From positions 1 to 64,000 of the forward strand of contig NZ_JBNCNS010000008.1 of the NCBI RefSeq assembly GCF_049847105.1: 64,000 bases of DNA, written 5' to 3'. The translations under genes and the position numbers were made by a program. This document shows, piece by piece, positions 35,776 through 44,100 of this stretch. This DNA is from Gordonia sp049847105. Lineage in GTDB: Bacteria > Actinomycetota > Actinomycetes > Mycobacteriales > Mycobacteriaceae. The notes under the pieces were generated by a model. The model searched no databases and was not told the DNA's origin. It saw nothing but the letters and a program-made list of their open reading frames with translations. How positions within the stretch are numbered: the first letter of the stretch is position 1; each line of letters opens with the position of its first letter.

Positions 35776-36534
35776 GTGTTCGTCGTCGCCCACATCAGCG
35801 ACCTGCATTTCAACGGCACGCGGTACAACCGCAGCCGCATCGAATCGACGCTTGGCTACATCAATGCCCGCGCCGACGGCCTCGACGCGCTCCTGGTGAC
35901 CGGCGACATCACCGACGAGGGCAGCGAGTCCGAGTACCGCGAGGCCTATGGCGTGCTCTACAGCCCGCTGCCGATGCTCATCACCGCAGGCAATCACGAC
36001 AAGCGGGAGGGCTTCAACGCCCACCTGATGGCCCGGCAGACCGACGAGCCGGTCAACCAGGCAGCACTGATCGGCGGCGTGCTGTTCGTGGTCTGCGACA
36101 GTTCCATCCCCGACCGCAACGACGGCCACCTCCCCGACGACACACTCGCCTGGATGTCCGCCGAGATCGCGGCCGCAGGCCCGACGACACCTGTGCTGAT
36201 CGCGTTCCACCACCCACCAACCACGTTGGGGATGCCGTTCATGGACTCCATCCGACAGACCGGCGAAGAGCGGCTGGCAGCGATGGTCGACCAGCACCCG
36301 AACATCGTTGCCTTTCTCTGCGGCCACGCCCACACCCCGGCGGTGACGACGTTCGCCGGCCGGCCGCTGGCGATCGCGCCCGGCGCGGCGTCCACCCTCA
36401 ACCTGCCCTTCGAGGGCACCGAGATCGTCAATCGCGGTCAGCCGCCGGGTATCGCGTTCCACTTCCTGGACGGCCTCGGCGGCCCGCCCGCCGACTGGCG
36501 GCTGATCACGCACTTCCGTTCGGTGATGTTCTGA
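35776..36534 (+). CDS. Calcineurin-like phosphodiesterase (CpdA/Rv0805-like)
   Basis: A 252-residue metallophosphoesterase with all five metal motifs: SDLHF, VTGDITDEG, AGNHDKR, FHHPP and CGHAHTPAV. This is the class III cyclic-nucleotide phosphodiesterase family, so cAMP hydrolysis is plausible, which could balance the cyclase at 7.3 kb. Several members are broad phosphodiesterases, so the substrate is not settled. GTG 35776 is the start. Confidence 0.85.
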   Translation: MFVVAHISDLHFNGTRYNRSRIESTLGYINARADGLDALLVTGDITDEGSESEYREAYGVLYSPLPMLITAGNHDKREGFNAHLMARQTDEPVNQAALIGGVLFVVCDSSIPDRNDGHLPDDTLAWMSAEIAAAGPTTPVLIAFHHPPTTLGMPFMDSIRQTGEERLAAMVDQHPNIVAFLCGHAHTPAVTTFAGRPLAIAPGAASTLNLPFEGTEIVNRGQPPGIAFHFLDGLGGPPADWRLITHFRSVMF

Positions 36535-36654
36535 GCCTTGGGGGCGAGGACTGTCCGGGTCACGCACCCCGACTCGATGAATCCACCTTGATACCGAACG
36601 ATTGTGATGTCACCGAGTCGAGGTGGCGCGCGTTCCGCGGAACGCGCGGGACGA

Positions 36655-37349
36655 TCAGGGCAGCAACGTCTCCGCACGCGCATCGGTGCCCGCGAGCCGG
36701 ATCTCGGTGCCGGTGACCTCGAAGACCTGCGCGGTCGGGATGTCGAAGAACAGCCCGACGACGCGCAACCGCCCGTCGGCGGCCGCACGACCGACGACGG
36801 CGTCGCGCATCAGGTTCTCCACCTGCTTGGCCACATTGACCACGGCGAGCTGGTCGACCTCGGGGAAGCCCGCCTCGGCGGCGGCCCGGCCGGCCGGGTG
36901 GCCCAGGCGGTAGGCTGCCAGGCTGGGGATGGCGTGGCCGAGCCAGGAACCGATCTTGCCGTCGCCCGCGTCGGCACCGGCGAGCATCGCCTTCATCGCG
37001 CCGCACGACGAATGACCGCAGACCACAACCGAACTCACCCCGATCTCACCGATGGCGAACTCGAGTGCGGCGGCCACCGACGTGTCCGTGGACCCGTCAC
37101 CGGGGACCAGGTTGCCGACGTTCCGGACGGTGAACAGGTCACCGGGGCCACTCGCGGTGATGATGTTCGGCATCAGCCACGAATCGGAGCAGGTCAGGAA
37201 CAGCGAGTCCGGGTCCTGCCGGTGGGTGACATCGGCAGTGGCAGCTCGCAGGAGATCGGGGCGCGCCCTGCTTTCGTCGCGCCGATGAATCCTGTGAGAC
37301 CGGCCAAGACTGCGGTGACGATGTGGGTCAGTTCACCCGGCGGTCCCAC
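36655..37349 (-). pseudogene. Beta-carbonic anhydrase, frameshifted and missing the catalytic Arg
   Basis: Reading from GTG 37349, the first codons give a CA-like N-terminus (VTAVLAGLTGFIGATKAGR). The frame is then lost at a run of four G on the plus strand (37258-37261). One extra base there would join it to the second frame, PDLLRAATADVTHRQDPDS, which runs to the stop at 36655. That frame contains CSDSW (normally CxDxR, whose Asp-Arg dyad is catalytic), GPGDLFTVRNVGNLVP and the zinc motif VVCGHSSCGAM. The second frame has no ATG, GTG or TTG before the CSDSW motif. The CA resembles the domain fused to SulP in Rv3273, but no SulP part is present. A base-calling error could explain the shift but not the Trp. 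Confidence 0.75.
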
Positions 37350-37405
37350 ACCTGTGAATCATGCGTTGTTGCCTATGTTTTCGACGACGATCGCGAACCG
37401 ATCGC

Positions 37406-38416
37406 TCAATTGGTCTCCGACGACCCCGTCCCGAGCAGGGTCTCGAGCAGCTTTCCGCCGAACTCGGTGATCAGTCCCGGCCCGGTGTCGGGGAGGTTCT
37501 GCGGCAGCGGCAGACCCAGTTGTCGGGTGGCCGGGATCTTCGCCGTGCGCGTCGCCTCGAGCCGAATACCCTTCTGCTGATCGCGGGTCAGCGGTGTGGC
37601 GTACTTGGCCAGATCGGTCGCGGTGGTCACCGTCGCCGCGGTCCGAAGTCCGGCCGCGGCGAAATCCGCTGCACCGCGACGGATGTGGTTGGGTGAGGTG
37701 ACGAGGATGACGTTGCCGATGCCCTGTTCGCGCAGGATCTCCGCGGTGTTCTGTGCGTTGGCGACCGTGGATCCGGACTTGCCCTCTTCGGTGATCCGGG
37801 CCGCGTCGACCCCGTTGGCGACCAACCACTTCTTCATCGCCGCGGCCTCGGTGACGCCGGCCTTGGGGACTCCGCCGGTCACGACGATCGGTGCGGTGGA
37901 GGTGGTCTCGGCCTGAGACTTGCCTGCGGTCACCCGCCGGACCAGTTCGGGTGCCATCTTGCCGTCACGGTTGAGCCCGAACCCGAGGACGACGATCGCC
38001 GCCCGGCCGGCGACGGTCTTCGGTGCGGTGTCGGGGACGATCTGCGCGGCGGCTGCGACCCCGTCGTTGATGTTGCGTGCCGCGGTCGCCAGCGCCGGAT
38101 TGACCCCGCCGAGCCGCGAGAGGGCGGCCTGGCGCGTGGCGGCGTCTCCGGCCTGATCTGACCAGATGGCCTGCAGAGCAAGAGCGTCCGGGTCTACCGG
38201 AATGATCGCAAGGGCCTGCTTGATCGCATCGAGGCCGCCCGGCACGTCGCCCGCGGCGAACTTCTGCTGCGCCGAATTGTAGAGGGTGGCCGGGTCGACG
38301 CTGGTCGCCGCGGGCGCGACCGATCGCTCCGATACGACGGGCATCGTGCCGGCGGCAACACCGCCGATGCCCGCGAAGGCGATCACCGCCAGCGCAGCAG
38401 CACGACGTCGAGTCAC
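37406..38416 (-). CDS. DUF218 (YdcF/ElyC-like) membrane-anchored protein
   Basis: A 336-residue protein with an N-terminal signal anchor (AAALAVIAFAGIGGVAAG) followed by a short helical repeat-like region and a DUF218 domain from about residue 135: IVVLGFGLNRDGKM, then EEGKSGSTVANAQNTAEIL and VTSPNHIRRGAADF. DUF218 proteins act in cell-envelope metabolism in several bacteria, but the reaction is unproven. GTG 38416 has AAGGGA five bases upstream; GTG 38434 is the alternative. It lies upstream of the decayed carbonic anhydrase. Confidence 0.82.
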   Translation of the reverse strand: MTRRRAAALAVIAFAGIGGVAAGTMPVVSERSVAPAATSVDPATLYNSAQQKFAAGDVPGGLDAIKQALAIIPVDPDALALQAIWSDQAGDAATRQAALSRLGGVNPALATAARNINDGVAAAAQIVPDTAPKTVAGRAAIVVLGFGLNRDGKMAPELVRRVTAGKSQAETTSTAPIVVTGGVPKAGVTEAAAMKKWLVANGVDAARITEEGKSGSTVANAQNTAEILREQGIGNVILVTSPNHIRRGAADFAAAGLRTAATVTTATDLAKYATPLTRDQQKGIRLEATRTAKIPATRQLGLPLPQNLPDTGPGLITEFGGKLLETLLGTGSSETN

Positions 38417-38507
38417 TCTGGTCCCTTTTGTCACTTGCGCAACAGTAGGACGTCCGTGCAACACCCAGGCACCCGTGGCATCCCAGATCGGTAACGTCGT
38501 CCAGTGC

Positions 38508-38567
38508 CCGCTCACTCATTTCGTTCCCGCTCACCCGGGAGGATGAGCGGGAACGAAGTGGGTGAGC
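38508..38567. repeat. 60-bp palindromic repeat, copy C
   Basis: The left arm reads CTCACTCATTTCGTTCCCGC and the right arm GAGCGGGAACGAAGTGGG. Same element as copies A and B near 1-2 kb. It sits in the 158-bp gap between the DoxX-like gene and the DUF218 gene, both on the minus strand. Confidence 0.8.
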
Positions 38568-38574
38568 GCCAGAC

Positions 38575-39003
38575 TCAGCGTCGCAACCCGACGACCTTCA
38601 GCAGTTCCGGGCGACGCAGGACCAGTCCCACCCACATCAGCACGCCGAGGTAGACGGCGAACAGGGTGGTGCTGACGAGCGGCGACTCGACCCGCATGTT
38701 GGCGGTGACCGCGCCGCCGAGATAGGCGGTGATGCCGAGCGCGCCGAGCACCGCGGTGCGTGGGATCGCGTACGCCACAAGGCAGATCAGCAGGACGGTA
38801 CCCATGACGTAGGCCTGTTCGATCGGGAATCCGAGCTTGGCGGTGCCCTCGACGACGGCCTCGGGTTGCGTCAGCTTGCCGACGACGTCGAAGGCGAGGA
38901 AGGCGCCGATCACGACGCTGATGACGACGCCCACGATCTGTCGCACGCTACGGGTGCCGGCGATCTCGCGGGTGGCGGACGGGGTTGCGGTTGCGGTGGC
39001 CAT
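38575..39003 (-). CDS. DoxX-like family membrane protein
   Basis: A 142-residue protein with four hydrophobic segments and the DoxX-like signature FLAFDVVGKLTQPEAVVEG followed by LGFP. Function in the family is unknown; some members associate with redox or thiol stress. ATG 39003 has GGAG six bases upstream; the in-frame extension to 39072 is not needed. Confidence 0.82.
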   Translation of the reverse strand: MATATATPSATREIAGTRSVRQIVGVVISVVIGAFLAFDVVGKLTQPEAVVEGTAKLGFPIEQAYVMGTVLLICLVAYAIPRTAVLGALGITAYLGGAVTANMRVESPLVSTTLFAVYLGVLMWVGLVLRRPELLKVVGLRR

Positions 39004-39121
39004 GACGGGCTCCTCGGGTGGCGGTGTGGTGGTGTTGTGCTGAGATAGACACCGCCCCTGCGGAAAACTCATCGGCCGCCGAGCGCCGTTCCCCAGCGAC
39101 GTTCCCCAACCACCCAGAAAC

Positions 39122-39160
39122 GGTCAATCCACCTTGGTTCAGAACCAAGGTGGATTGACC
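39122..39160. terminator. Perfect 39-base palindromic hairpin downstream of pntB
   Basis: Arms GGTCAATCCACCTTGGTTC (39122-39140) and GAACCAAGGTGGATTGACC (39142-39160) are perfectly complementary with a single unpaired A. It lies about 60 bases after the pntB stop and 119 bases before the DoxX-like start, so it probably terminates the pnt transcript. An unusually perfect arm pair also fits a protein-binding site. Confidence 0.7.
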
Positions 39161-39184
39161 AATTGCGTGTGCTTGCAGCGCGAG

Positions 39185-39229
39185 TGTTACAGCGCCGGGT
39201 GTGTTTACAGCGCTGGGTATGTTTACAGC
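39185..39229. repeat. 18-bp tandem repeat carrying the pntB stop codon three times
   Basis: The block TTACAGCGC(C/T)GGGT(G/A)TG recurs with an 18-bp period at 39187, 39205 and 39223. Because 18 is a multiple of three, each copy places a TAA in frame with pntB on the minus strand. The first met, 39223-39225, is the real stop; the other two would stop any readthrough. Confidence 0.8.
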
Positions 39230-40749
39230 GCCTTGAGTTCCTCGATCACGCTGTCGACGCTCTTCTTGGCGTCGCCGAACAGCATGCTCGTGCCGTCGCC
39301 GTAGAACAGCGGGTTCTCGATACCGGCGTAGCCCGAGCTCATCGATCGCTTGAGCACGATCACCGAACGGGCCTCGTCGACGTTGAGGATCGGCATGCCG
39401 TGGATCGGCGAACTCGGGTCGTTGCGCGCCGCCGGGTTGGTGACGTCGTTGGCGCCGATGACGATGGCGACGTCGGTGCGGTTGAACTCACCGTTGATGT
39501 CGTCCATCTCCTTCATCGCGTCATAGGCGACGTCGGCCTCGGCCAGCAGCACGTTCATGTGGCCCGGCATACGACCGGCAACCGGATGGATCGCGTACTT
39601 GACCTCGACGCCCTTGCCCTCGAGCAGCGCCGCCATCTCCTTGACCGCGTGCTGCGCCTGCGCGACGGCAAGTCCGTAGCCGGGCACCACGATCACCTGG
39701 TTGGCATACGCCATCTGGATCGCGGCATCGGCGGCCGAGGTGGCCTTGACCGTGCCGCCGGCATCTCCTGCGGCACCCGCCGGTCCGGCATCGCCACCAC
39801 CGAACGAGCCGAAGATGATCGCCGGGATGGACCGGTTCATCGCCTTGGCCATCAGGTTGGTGAGGATGGAACCCGACGCGCCGACGATCATGCCGGCCAC
39901 GATCATCGCCTGGTTGTTGAGGGCCAGACCCGCGGCCGCAGCCGACAGACCGGTCAACGCGTTGAGCAGCGAGATGACCACCGGCATATCGGCGCCGCCG
40001 ATCGGGAACACCACGAACAGGCCCATCAGCCCGGCGATCACCAGCAGCAGCACGATCCAGAACCACGGCGTCGCCGACGTGGAGTCCGCGCTGACACCGA
40101 TGTAGACGGCGATCGCGACCGCCGCAATGGCCAGCACGATGTTGGCGAGCTGGAAGCCCTTGGCCGCCTTGACCAACGACTTCTCGAAGTTCTTGTTCAG
40201 CAGTTCCTGCAGCTTGGCGAACGCGACCAGCGAACCCCAGAACGACACGGAACCGATGATCGCCGCGAACAGCGACCCGACGATGACGTGTACGTCCGGG
40301 GTCTCGCCGACCGCGGTGAACCCGTCGGTCTCGATGTACTCCGCCCATGCGATCAACGCGACGGTGCCACCACCGACACCGTTGAACAGCGCGACCAGCT
40401 GCGGCATCGCGGTCATCTTCGTCTTGAGCGCCGGCGGGATGCCCAGCACCACACCGACGATCAGACCCACCACGATGAGTACCCAGTTGACGGTCGGCAC
40501 CCCGGCATCGCCGGCGTTGTTGTAGACGCCCAGCAGGGTCGCGATGATCGCGATCCCCATACCGGTCGCCGCGATCCAGTTGCCGCGCACCGCGGTCTTG
40601 GGTCCGGTCAGACCCATCAGGCCGTAGATGAACAGCGAGAACGCGACGATGTAGAGGACGGTGACCCCGTAGCCGAGGCCCTCGGACACCTGGCCCGACG
40701 ATTCCACCGCGAGGTTCAGACTCGTTGCCTGCAGGACAGGGGCGCTCAC
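39223..40749 (-). CDS. pntB: PntB: NAD(P) transhydrogenase subunit beta
   Basis: A 508-residue membrane subunit of proton-translocating transhydrogenase, which uses the proton gradient to make NADPH from NADH. It has about nine membrane segments, then the NADP-binding domain III from about residue 330 with PGYGLAVAQAQHAV, HPVAGRMPGHMNVLLAEADV and the late KRSMSSGYAGIENPLF loop. The ATG overlaps the pntAB stop by four bases. Last gene of a three-gene operon. Confidence 0.95.
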   Translation of the reverse strand: MSAPVLQATSLNLAVESSGQVSEGLGYGVTVLYIVAFSLFIYGLMGLTGPKTAVRGNWIAATGMGIAIIATLLGVYNNAGDAGVPTVNWVLIVVGLIVGVVLGIPPALKTKMTAMPQLVALFNGVGGGTVALIAWAEYIETDGFTAVGETPDVHVIVGSLFAAIIGSVSFWGSLVAFAKLQELLNKNFEKSLVKAAKGFQLANIVLAIAAVAIAVYIGVSADSTSATPWFWIVLLLVIAGLMGLFVVFPIGGADMPVVISLLNALTGLSAAAAGLALNNQAMIVAGMIVGASGSILTNLMAKAMNRSIPAIIFGSFGGGDAGPAGAAGDAGGTVKATSAADAAIQMAYANQVIVVPGYGLAVAQAQHAVKEMAALLEGKGVEVKYAIHPVAGRMPGHMNVLLAEADVAYDAMKEMDDINGEFNRTDVAIVIGANDVTNPAARNDPSSPIHGMPILNVDEARSVIVLKRSMSSGYAGIENPLFYGDGTSMLFGDAKKSVDSVIEELKAL

Positions 40750-41051
40750 TTGGCGGCCTCCTTCTTACCCTTGAACATGCCGAGCATGCGGTCGGTGACG
40801 GCGAAGCCGCCGACCACGTTGAGCGTTCCGAACACCAGCGCGACGAACGCGATGATGCGGACACCCCAGTTGGCGTCGGCGGGCAACGAGCCCAGGACCA
40901 CCAGGGCACCGAGCACGACGATGCCGTGAATGGCGTTGGTGCCCGACATCAGCGGCGTGTGCAAGGTGTTGGGGACCTTGGAGATGACGGCGAAACCCAC
41001 GAATCCGGCCAGCACCAGGATCGCGATGTTCGCGAGAAGTTCGTTGTACAT
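40746..41051 (-). CDS. pntAB: PntAB: NAD(P) transhydrogenase subunit alpha, membrane part
   Basis: A 101-residue protein with three to four membrane segments, corresponding to the C-terminal membrane domain of E. coli PntA as a separate subunit. SGTNAIHGIVVLGALVVLG is the conserved segment. ATG 41051 has AGGAGG ten bases upstream and shares one base with the pntAA stop (TGATG), so translation is coupled. Confidence 0.93.
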   Translation of the reverse strand: MYNELLANIAILVLAGFVGFAVISKVPNTLHTPLMSGTNAIHGIVVLGALVVLGSLPADANWGVRIIAFVALVFGTLNVVGGFAVTDRMLGMFKGKKEAAK

Positions 41052-42133
41052 CAGGCCTTTACCTCCTCTCGCGTGACGCACGCTCCCGCGAGCACCTCGT
41101 CGTCGAAATCCGGTGCGAAACCGCCGTTGTCGTCGAGCATCAACTCGATCAGCGCAAGCAGGTTCTTCGAATACAGCTCGCTGGCGTGCTCGGGCATCGT
41201 GGCCGGCAGATTCAGTGGCGAGGTGATGGTCACGTCGTGCTTGACCAAGGTCTCGCCCGGTTCGGTCAGCTCGCAGTTGCCGCCGGTCTCGCCGGCCAGA
41301 TCGACCACCACGCTGCCGGCCTTCATACCTTCCACCGCGGCGGCAGTGACCAGCCGCGGTGCGGGACGCCCCGGCACCAACGCGGTCGTGATGACCACGT
41401 CGAAACTCTTGATCGCATCCTCGAGGGCCTGCTGCTGCTTGGCACGTTCGTCATCGGTGAGCTCACGGGCGTATCCGCCCTCACCGGCGGCGTCGATACC
41501 GAGATCGAGCCACTGCGCACCGACCGACCGCACCTGCTCAGCCACCTCCGGACGCACGTCGTACCCCGTGGTGCGACCGCCGAGGCGTTTGGCCGTGGCC
41601 AATGCCTGCAGCCCCGCGACGCCCACACCGAGCACCAGCACCGTGGCCGGTTTCACCGTGCCCGCCGCCGTCGTCATCATCGGGAAGTACCGGGTGGACA
41701 GATCGGCCGCCACGACGACCGCCTTGTACCCCGAGACGTTGGCCTGCGAACTCAGCGCATCCATCACCTGCGCACGCGAGATACGCGGGATCGCCTCGAC
41801 CGCATATGCCTCCACACCAGCAGATTTGAGCGCACCGATCTGGTTGTCGACGTTGCGCGGCGCGAGGAAGCCGATCAGCTTCTGCCCGCTGCGCAATCTA
41901 CCGATCTCGTCATCCGACGGCGGCGCAACCCGCACCACCACATCCGCCGAATACGGATCGCCGATGGTGGCACCCGCCTCGACATAATGATCGTCGGGGA
42001 TCAATGCCCCCAGACCGGCACCCGATTCGACGATCACCGAGACACCCTTACCGACCAACGAGCCGACCACCTTGGGGACCAACGCCACTCGGCGTTCGCC
42101 CGCGGCAGACTCGCGCACGACACCCACACTCAT
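41051..42133 (-). CDS. pntAA: PntAA: NAD(P) transhydrogenase subunit alpha, NAD-binding part
   Basis: A 360-residue soluble subunit (domain I) that binds NADH. It begins SVGVVRESAAGERRVALVPK, shared with alanine dehydrogenases. VLGVGVAGLQALATAKRLG is the nucleotide loop and GYDVRPEVAEQVRSVGA the following strand. ATG 42133 has GGTGAG upstream; a GTG at 42142 is possible. First of pntAA-pntAB-pntB; the split alpha subunit is normal in actinobacteria. Confidence 0.94.
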   Translation of the reverse strand: MSVGVVRESAAGERRVALVPKVVGSLVGKGVSVIVESGAGLGALIPDDHYVEAGATIGDPYSADVVVRVAPPSDDEIGRLRSGQKLIGFLAPRNVDNQIGALKSAGVEAYAVEAIPRISRAQVMDALSSQANVSGYKAVVVAADLSTRYFPMMTTAAGTVKPATVLVLGVGVAGLQALATAKRLGGRTTGYDVRPEVAEQVRSVGAQWLDLGIDAAGEGGYARELTDDERAKQQQALEDAIKSFDVVITTALVPGRPAPRLVTAAAVEGMKAGSVVVDLAGETGGNCELTEPGETLVKHDVTITSPLNLPATMPEHASELYSKNLLALIELMLDDNGGFAPDFDDEVLAGACVTREEVKA

Positions 42134-42362
42134 AGTTCTCACCCTGTCTGGTTCGCACCGGGCAGACCGGACCCCCCGCAGTCGATGCCCACACCACGAG
42201 ACCGTGCCGGACCGCGATGTACCGGGGGCAGTGCATTGTCACCCGGCTCACAAAAACGTGCGACGAACATAGCATGACCTCACCTGATGGGGGCGACGCA
42301 GTCAGATTGGTCACTCACCTATTGACGAACACGCTACCCATCGGAATGGACACTTGTCCAGG

Positions 42363-43982
42363 CTACTGTCCAGCCGAGCTCGAGTTCGAGGACGCACCAC
42401 CCGAGGTGCCGGACCCCGACTCCGAGTCCGTCGAGCCGCTCGATGGTTCGTCGTCCGATGAGGTGTCGTCCGATGAGGTGTCATCGGATGAGGTGTCATC
42501 CGACATATCCGAGGTCTTGCCAGAGTGATCGTCTGCCTCGTCGGCGGTCGATTCGGACCGCGTGGCCTCGGTGTCCGGTCCCGACCCCGTCTCGGGCTCG
42601 GCCGTCTCGGGCTCAGCCGTCTCGGGCTCGGCCGTCTCGGGCTCGGACACCTCCGGCACCTCGGACCCTGTCGCCGCCGGTGACCCGGTATCCGATGTGG
42701 CCGTATCCGATGTGGCCGTATCCGATGTGGTCGTATCCGGTGCGGTCGGAACCGCGGAAGCCGACTCTGCCGTCGTCTCCGTTGTTTTGACAGTCTCGGT
42801 TGTCGCGGAAGTCTCGGTTGTCGCCGTCGACGAACCGGTCGCGCCCGCCGCGCGCTTGTCCAGCACATCGGGATCGGTTGCGGGGACCGTCCAGCCGAGC
42901 TTCTCGTAGATCTGTTCCTGGAGTTCCCGGGGCGTCGGAATCGCGTGGCCGCCGATCTCGGCCTGCTCTCCCGGCATCGGGACGGGGATCAGGGTGTTCA
43001 GCGCCTCGTCGAACTCCTTGGGTACGTCGATGCCGACGTCGCGCAGCATCATCCCCCACGGGTTGCCGCCGCCGTCGCCCTTGAGCACCACGTAGGTGGT
43101 GTTGCCGTCGTCGCTGTCCCACGTCTTGATCCGGGTGTAGTCGTTGACGTGGCTCTCCAGGAACGCGTGCGTATAGAAACCCGGGATCAGGTAGAAGAAG
43201 GTGCCGATCGGGTCGGCGAACGGATTGCCCACCCCGCACGTGGCATCACCTTGGACGCAGTAGGAGATGACCTTGATGTCGCCGGTGTCGGCCGGATCCC
43301 GATCGCCATTGGTGTACATCCCGTCGATGAAGCTCGGGACGACGTTCTCCACACCTGTGTTGGGGAATCGCGAGTCCGCGCCGACCACCACGACGACGTT
43401 CTCGTCGGGGATGGCACCCTCGACCCCGTTGACGTAGTCCTTGTGCAGTTCGTAGGCGATGTTCATCGCCACCGGACCGCTCTGGGAATAGCCATTGACG
43501 ATGACTGTGCCCTGTTGCCCTTGTTTCACCCAGGCCGCGTAGGCGTCCTGGACGCCGGTCGCAGTCCCTTTGTCGACCGACTCGTTGAACGTACCGATGC
43601 CCGCGAGGTCGATCTGAAGACCGAAGATCTTGAGGCCGAAGGCGGCCGGGTAGTCGACGGTGGTGATCGGTGGCAACTCTTCGCGCGGGCCATCGGGCGA
43701 ATCGTAGAACCCGATCCCTGCGGTGCGGGCCATCTGATCGGAGCCGTCGTAGTCGGTGGTGCCCGGGACCAGGATCACCGAGGCGTTCTCGCCGAGGCTG
43801 GGCGGCAACCAATCCGGCTTCTTGCGGGTGAGTTCCTGGTCGCCGATCGAGACCGGCGGATCGATGTCGGGGAACTGGATGCCCCCGATCCCCAGTGCGT
43901 GGGCGGACCCGGGCTGGAAGCCAGGTTGGAGAAACAGACCGACCATGAGAAATACGGTCAGCGACAACAGAACTCGGCGCAC
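42363..43982 (-). CDS. Secreted PE-PPE-domain hydrolase with repetitive Thr/Ser/acidic C-terminal tail
   Basis: A 539-residue exported serine hydrolase. The signal peptide is residues 1-29 (cleavage after AHA). The PE-PPE hydrolase domain (PF08237 type, as in Rv1184c) covers about 65-370, with nucleophile S166 in NGYSQSGPV and a conserved VVVGADSRFPNTGVENVVPS. From about residue 385 the chain becomes low complexity: TATSDTATSDT, then four ETAEP-like units, then DDTSSDDTSSDD. The tail is probably disordered, perhaps a cell-wall spacer. Related enzymes acylate trehalose or hydrolyse esters; the activity here is unknown. GTG 43982 is the start. Confidence 0.85.
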   Translation of the reverse strand: MRRVLLSLTVFLMVGLFLQPGFQPGSAHALGIGGIQFPDIDPPVSIGDQELTRKKPDWLPPSLGENASVILVPGTTDYDGSDQMARTAGIGFYDSPDGPREELPPITTVDYPAAFGLKIFGLQIDLAGIGTFNESVDKGTATGVQDAYAAWVKQGQQGTVIVNGYSQSGPVAMNIAYELHKDYVNGVEGAIPDENVVVVVGADSRFPNTGVENVVPSFIDGMYTNGDRDPADTGDIKVISYCVQGDATCGVGNPFADPIGTFFYLIPGFYTHAFLESHVNDYTRIKTWDSDDGNTTYVVLKGDGGGNPWGMMLRDVGIDVPKEFDEALNTLIPVPMPGEQAEIGGHAIPTPRELQEQIYEKLGWTVPATDPDVLDKRAAGATGSSTATTETSATTETVKTTETTAESASAVPTAPDTTTSDTATSDTATSDTGSPAATGSEVPEVSEPETAEPETAEPETAEPETGSGPDTEATRSESTADEADDHSGKTSDMSDDTSSDDTSSDDTSSDDEPSSGSTDSESGSGTSGGASSNSSSAGQ

Positions 43983-44100
43983 AATCCCTCAACCCACTCG
44001 AACCCGACACGAAGTGAGCAGAGTTTAGCGGCTCACACCGACATCTGGTGGCGTAGTCGCCGATTTGTGAAAACTATCAGTCTCGTTTCACCTGTTCGTG

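Noticed and set aside
36655..37173. Intact 172-residue carbonic anhydrase starting at ATG 37173
   Set aside because: That ATG falls after the CxDxR motif, so the protein would lack the first zinc ligand; homology extends upstream across a frameshift.
39163..41987. Long plus-strand frames opposite pntB and pntAA
   Set aside because: Highly charged His/Asp/Arg-rich shadow sequences; the minus-strand transhydrogenase genes explain the region.
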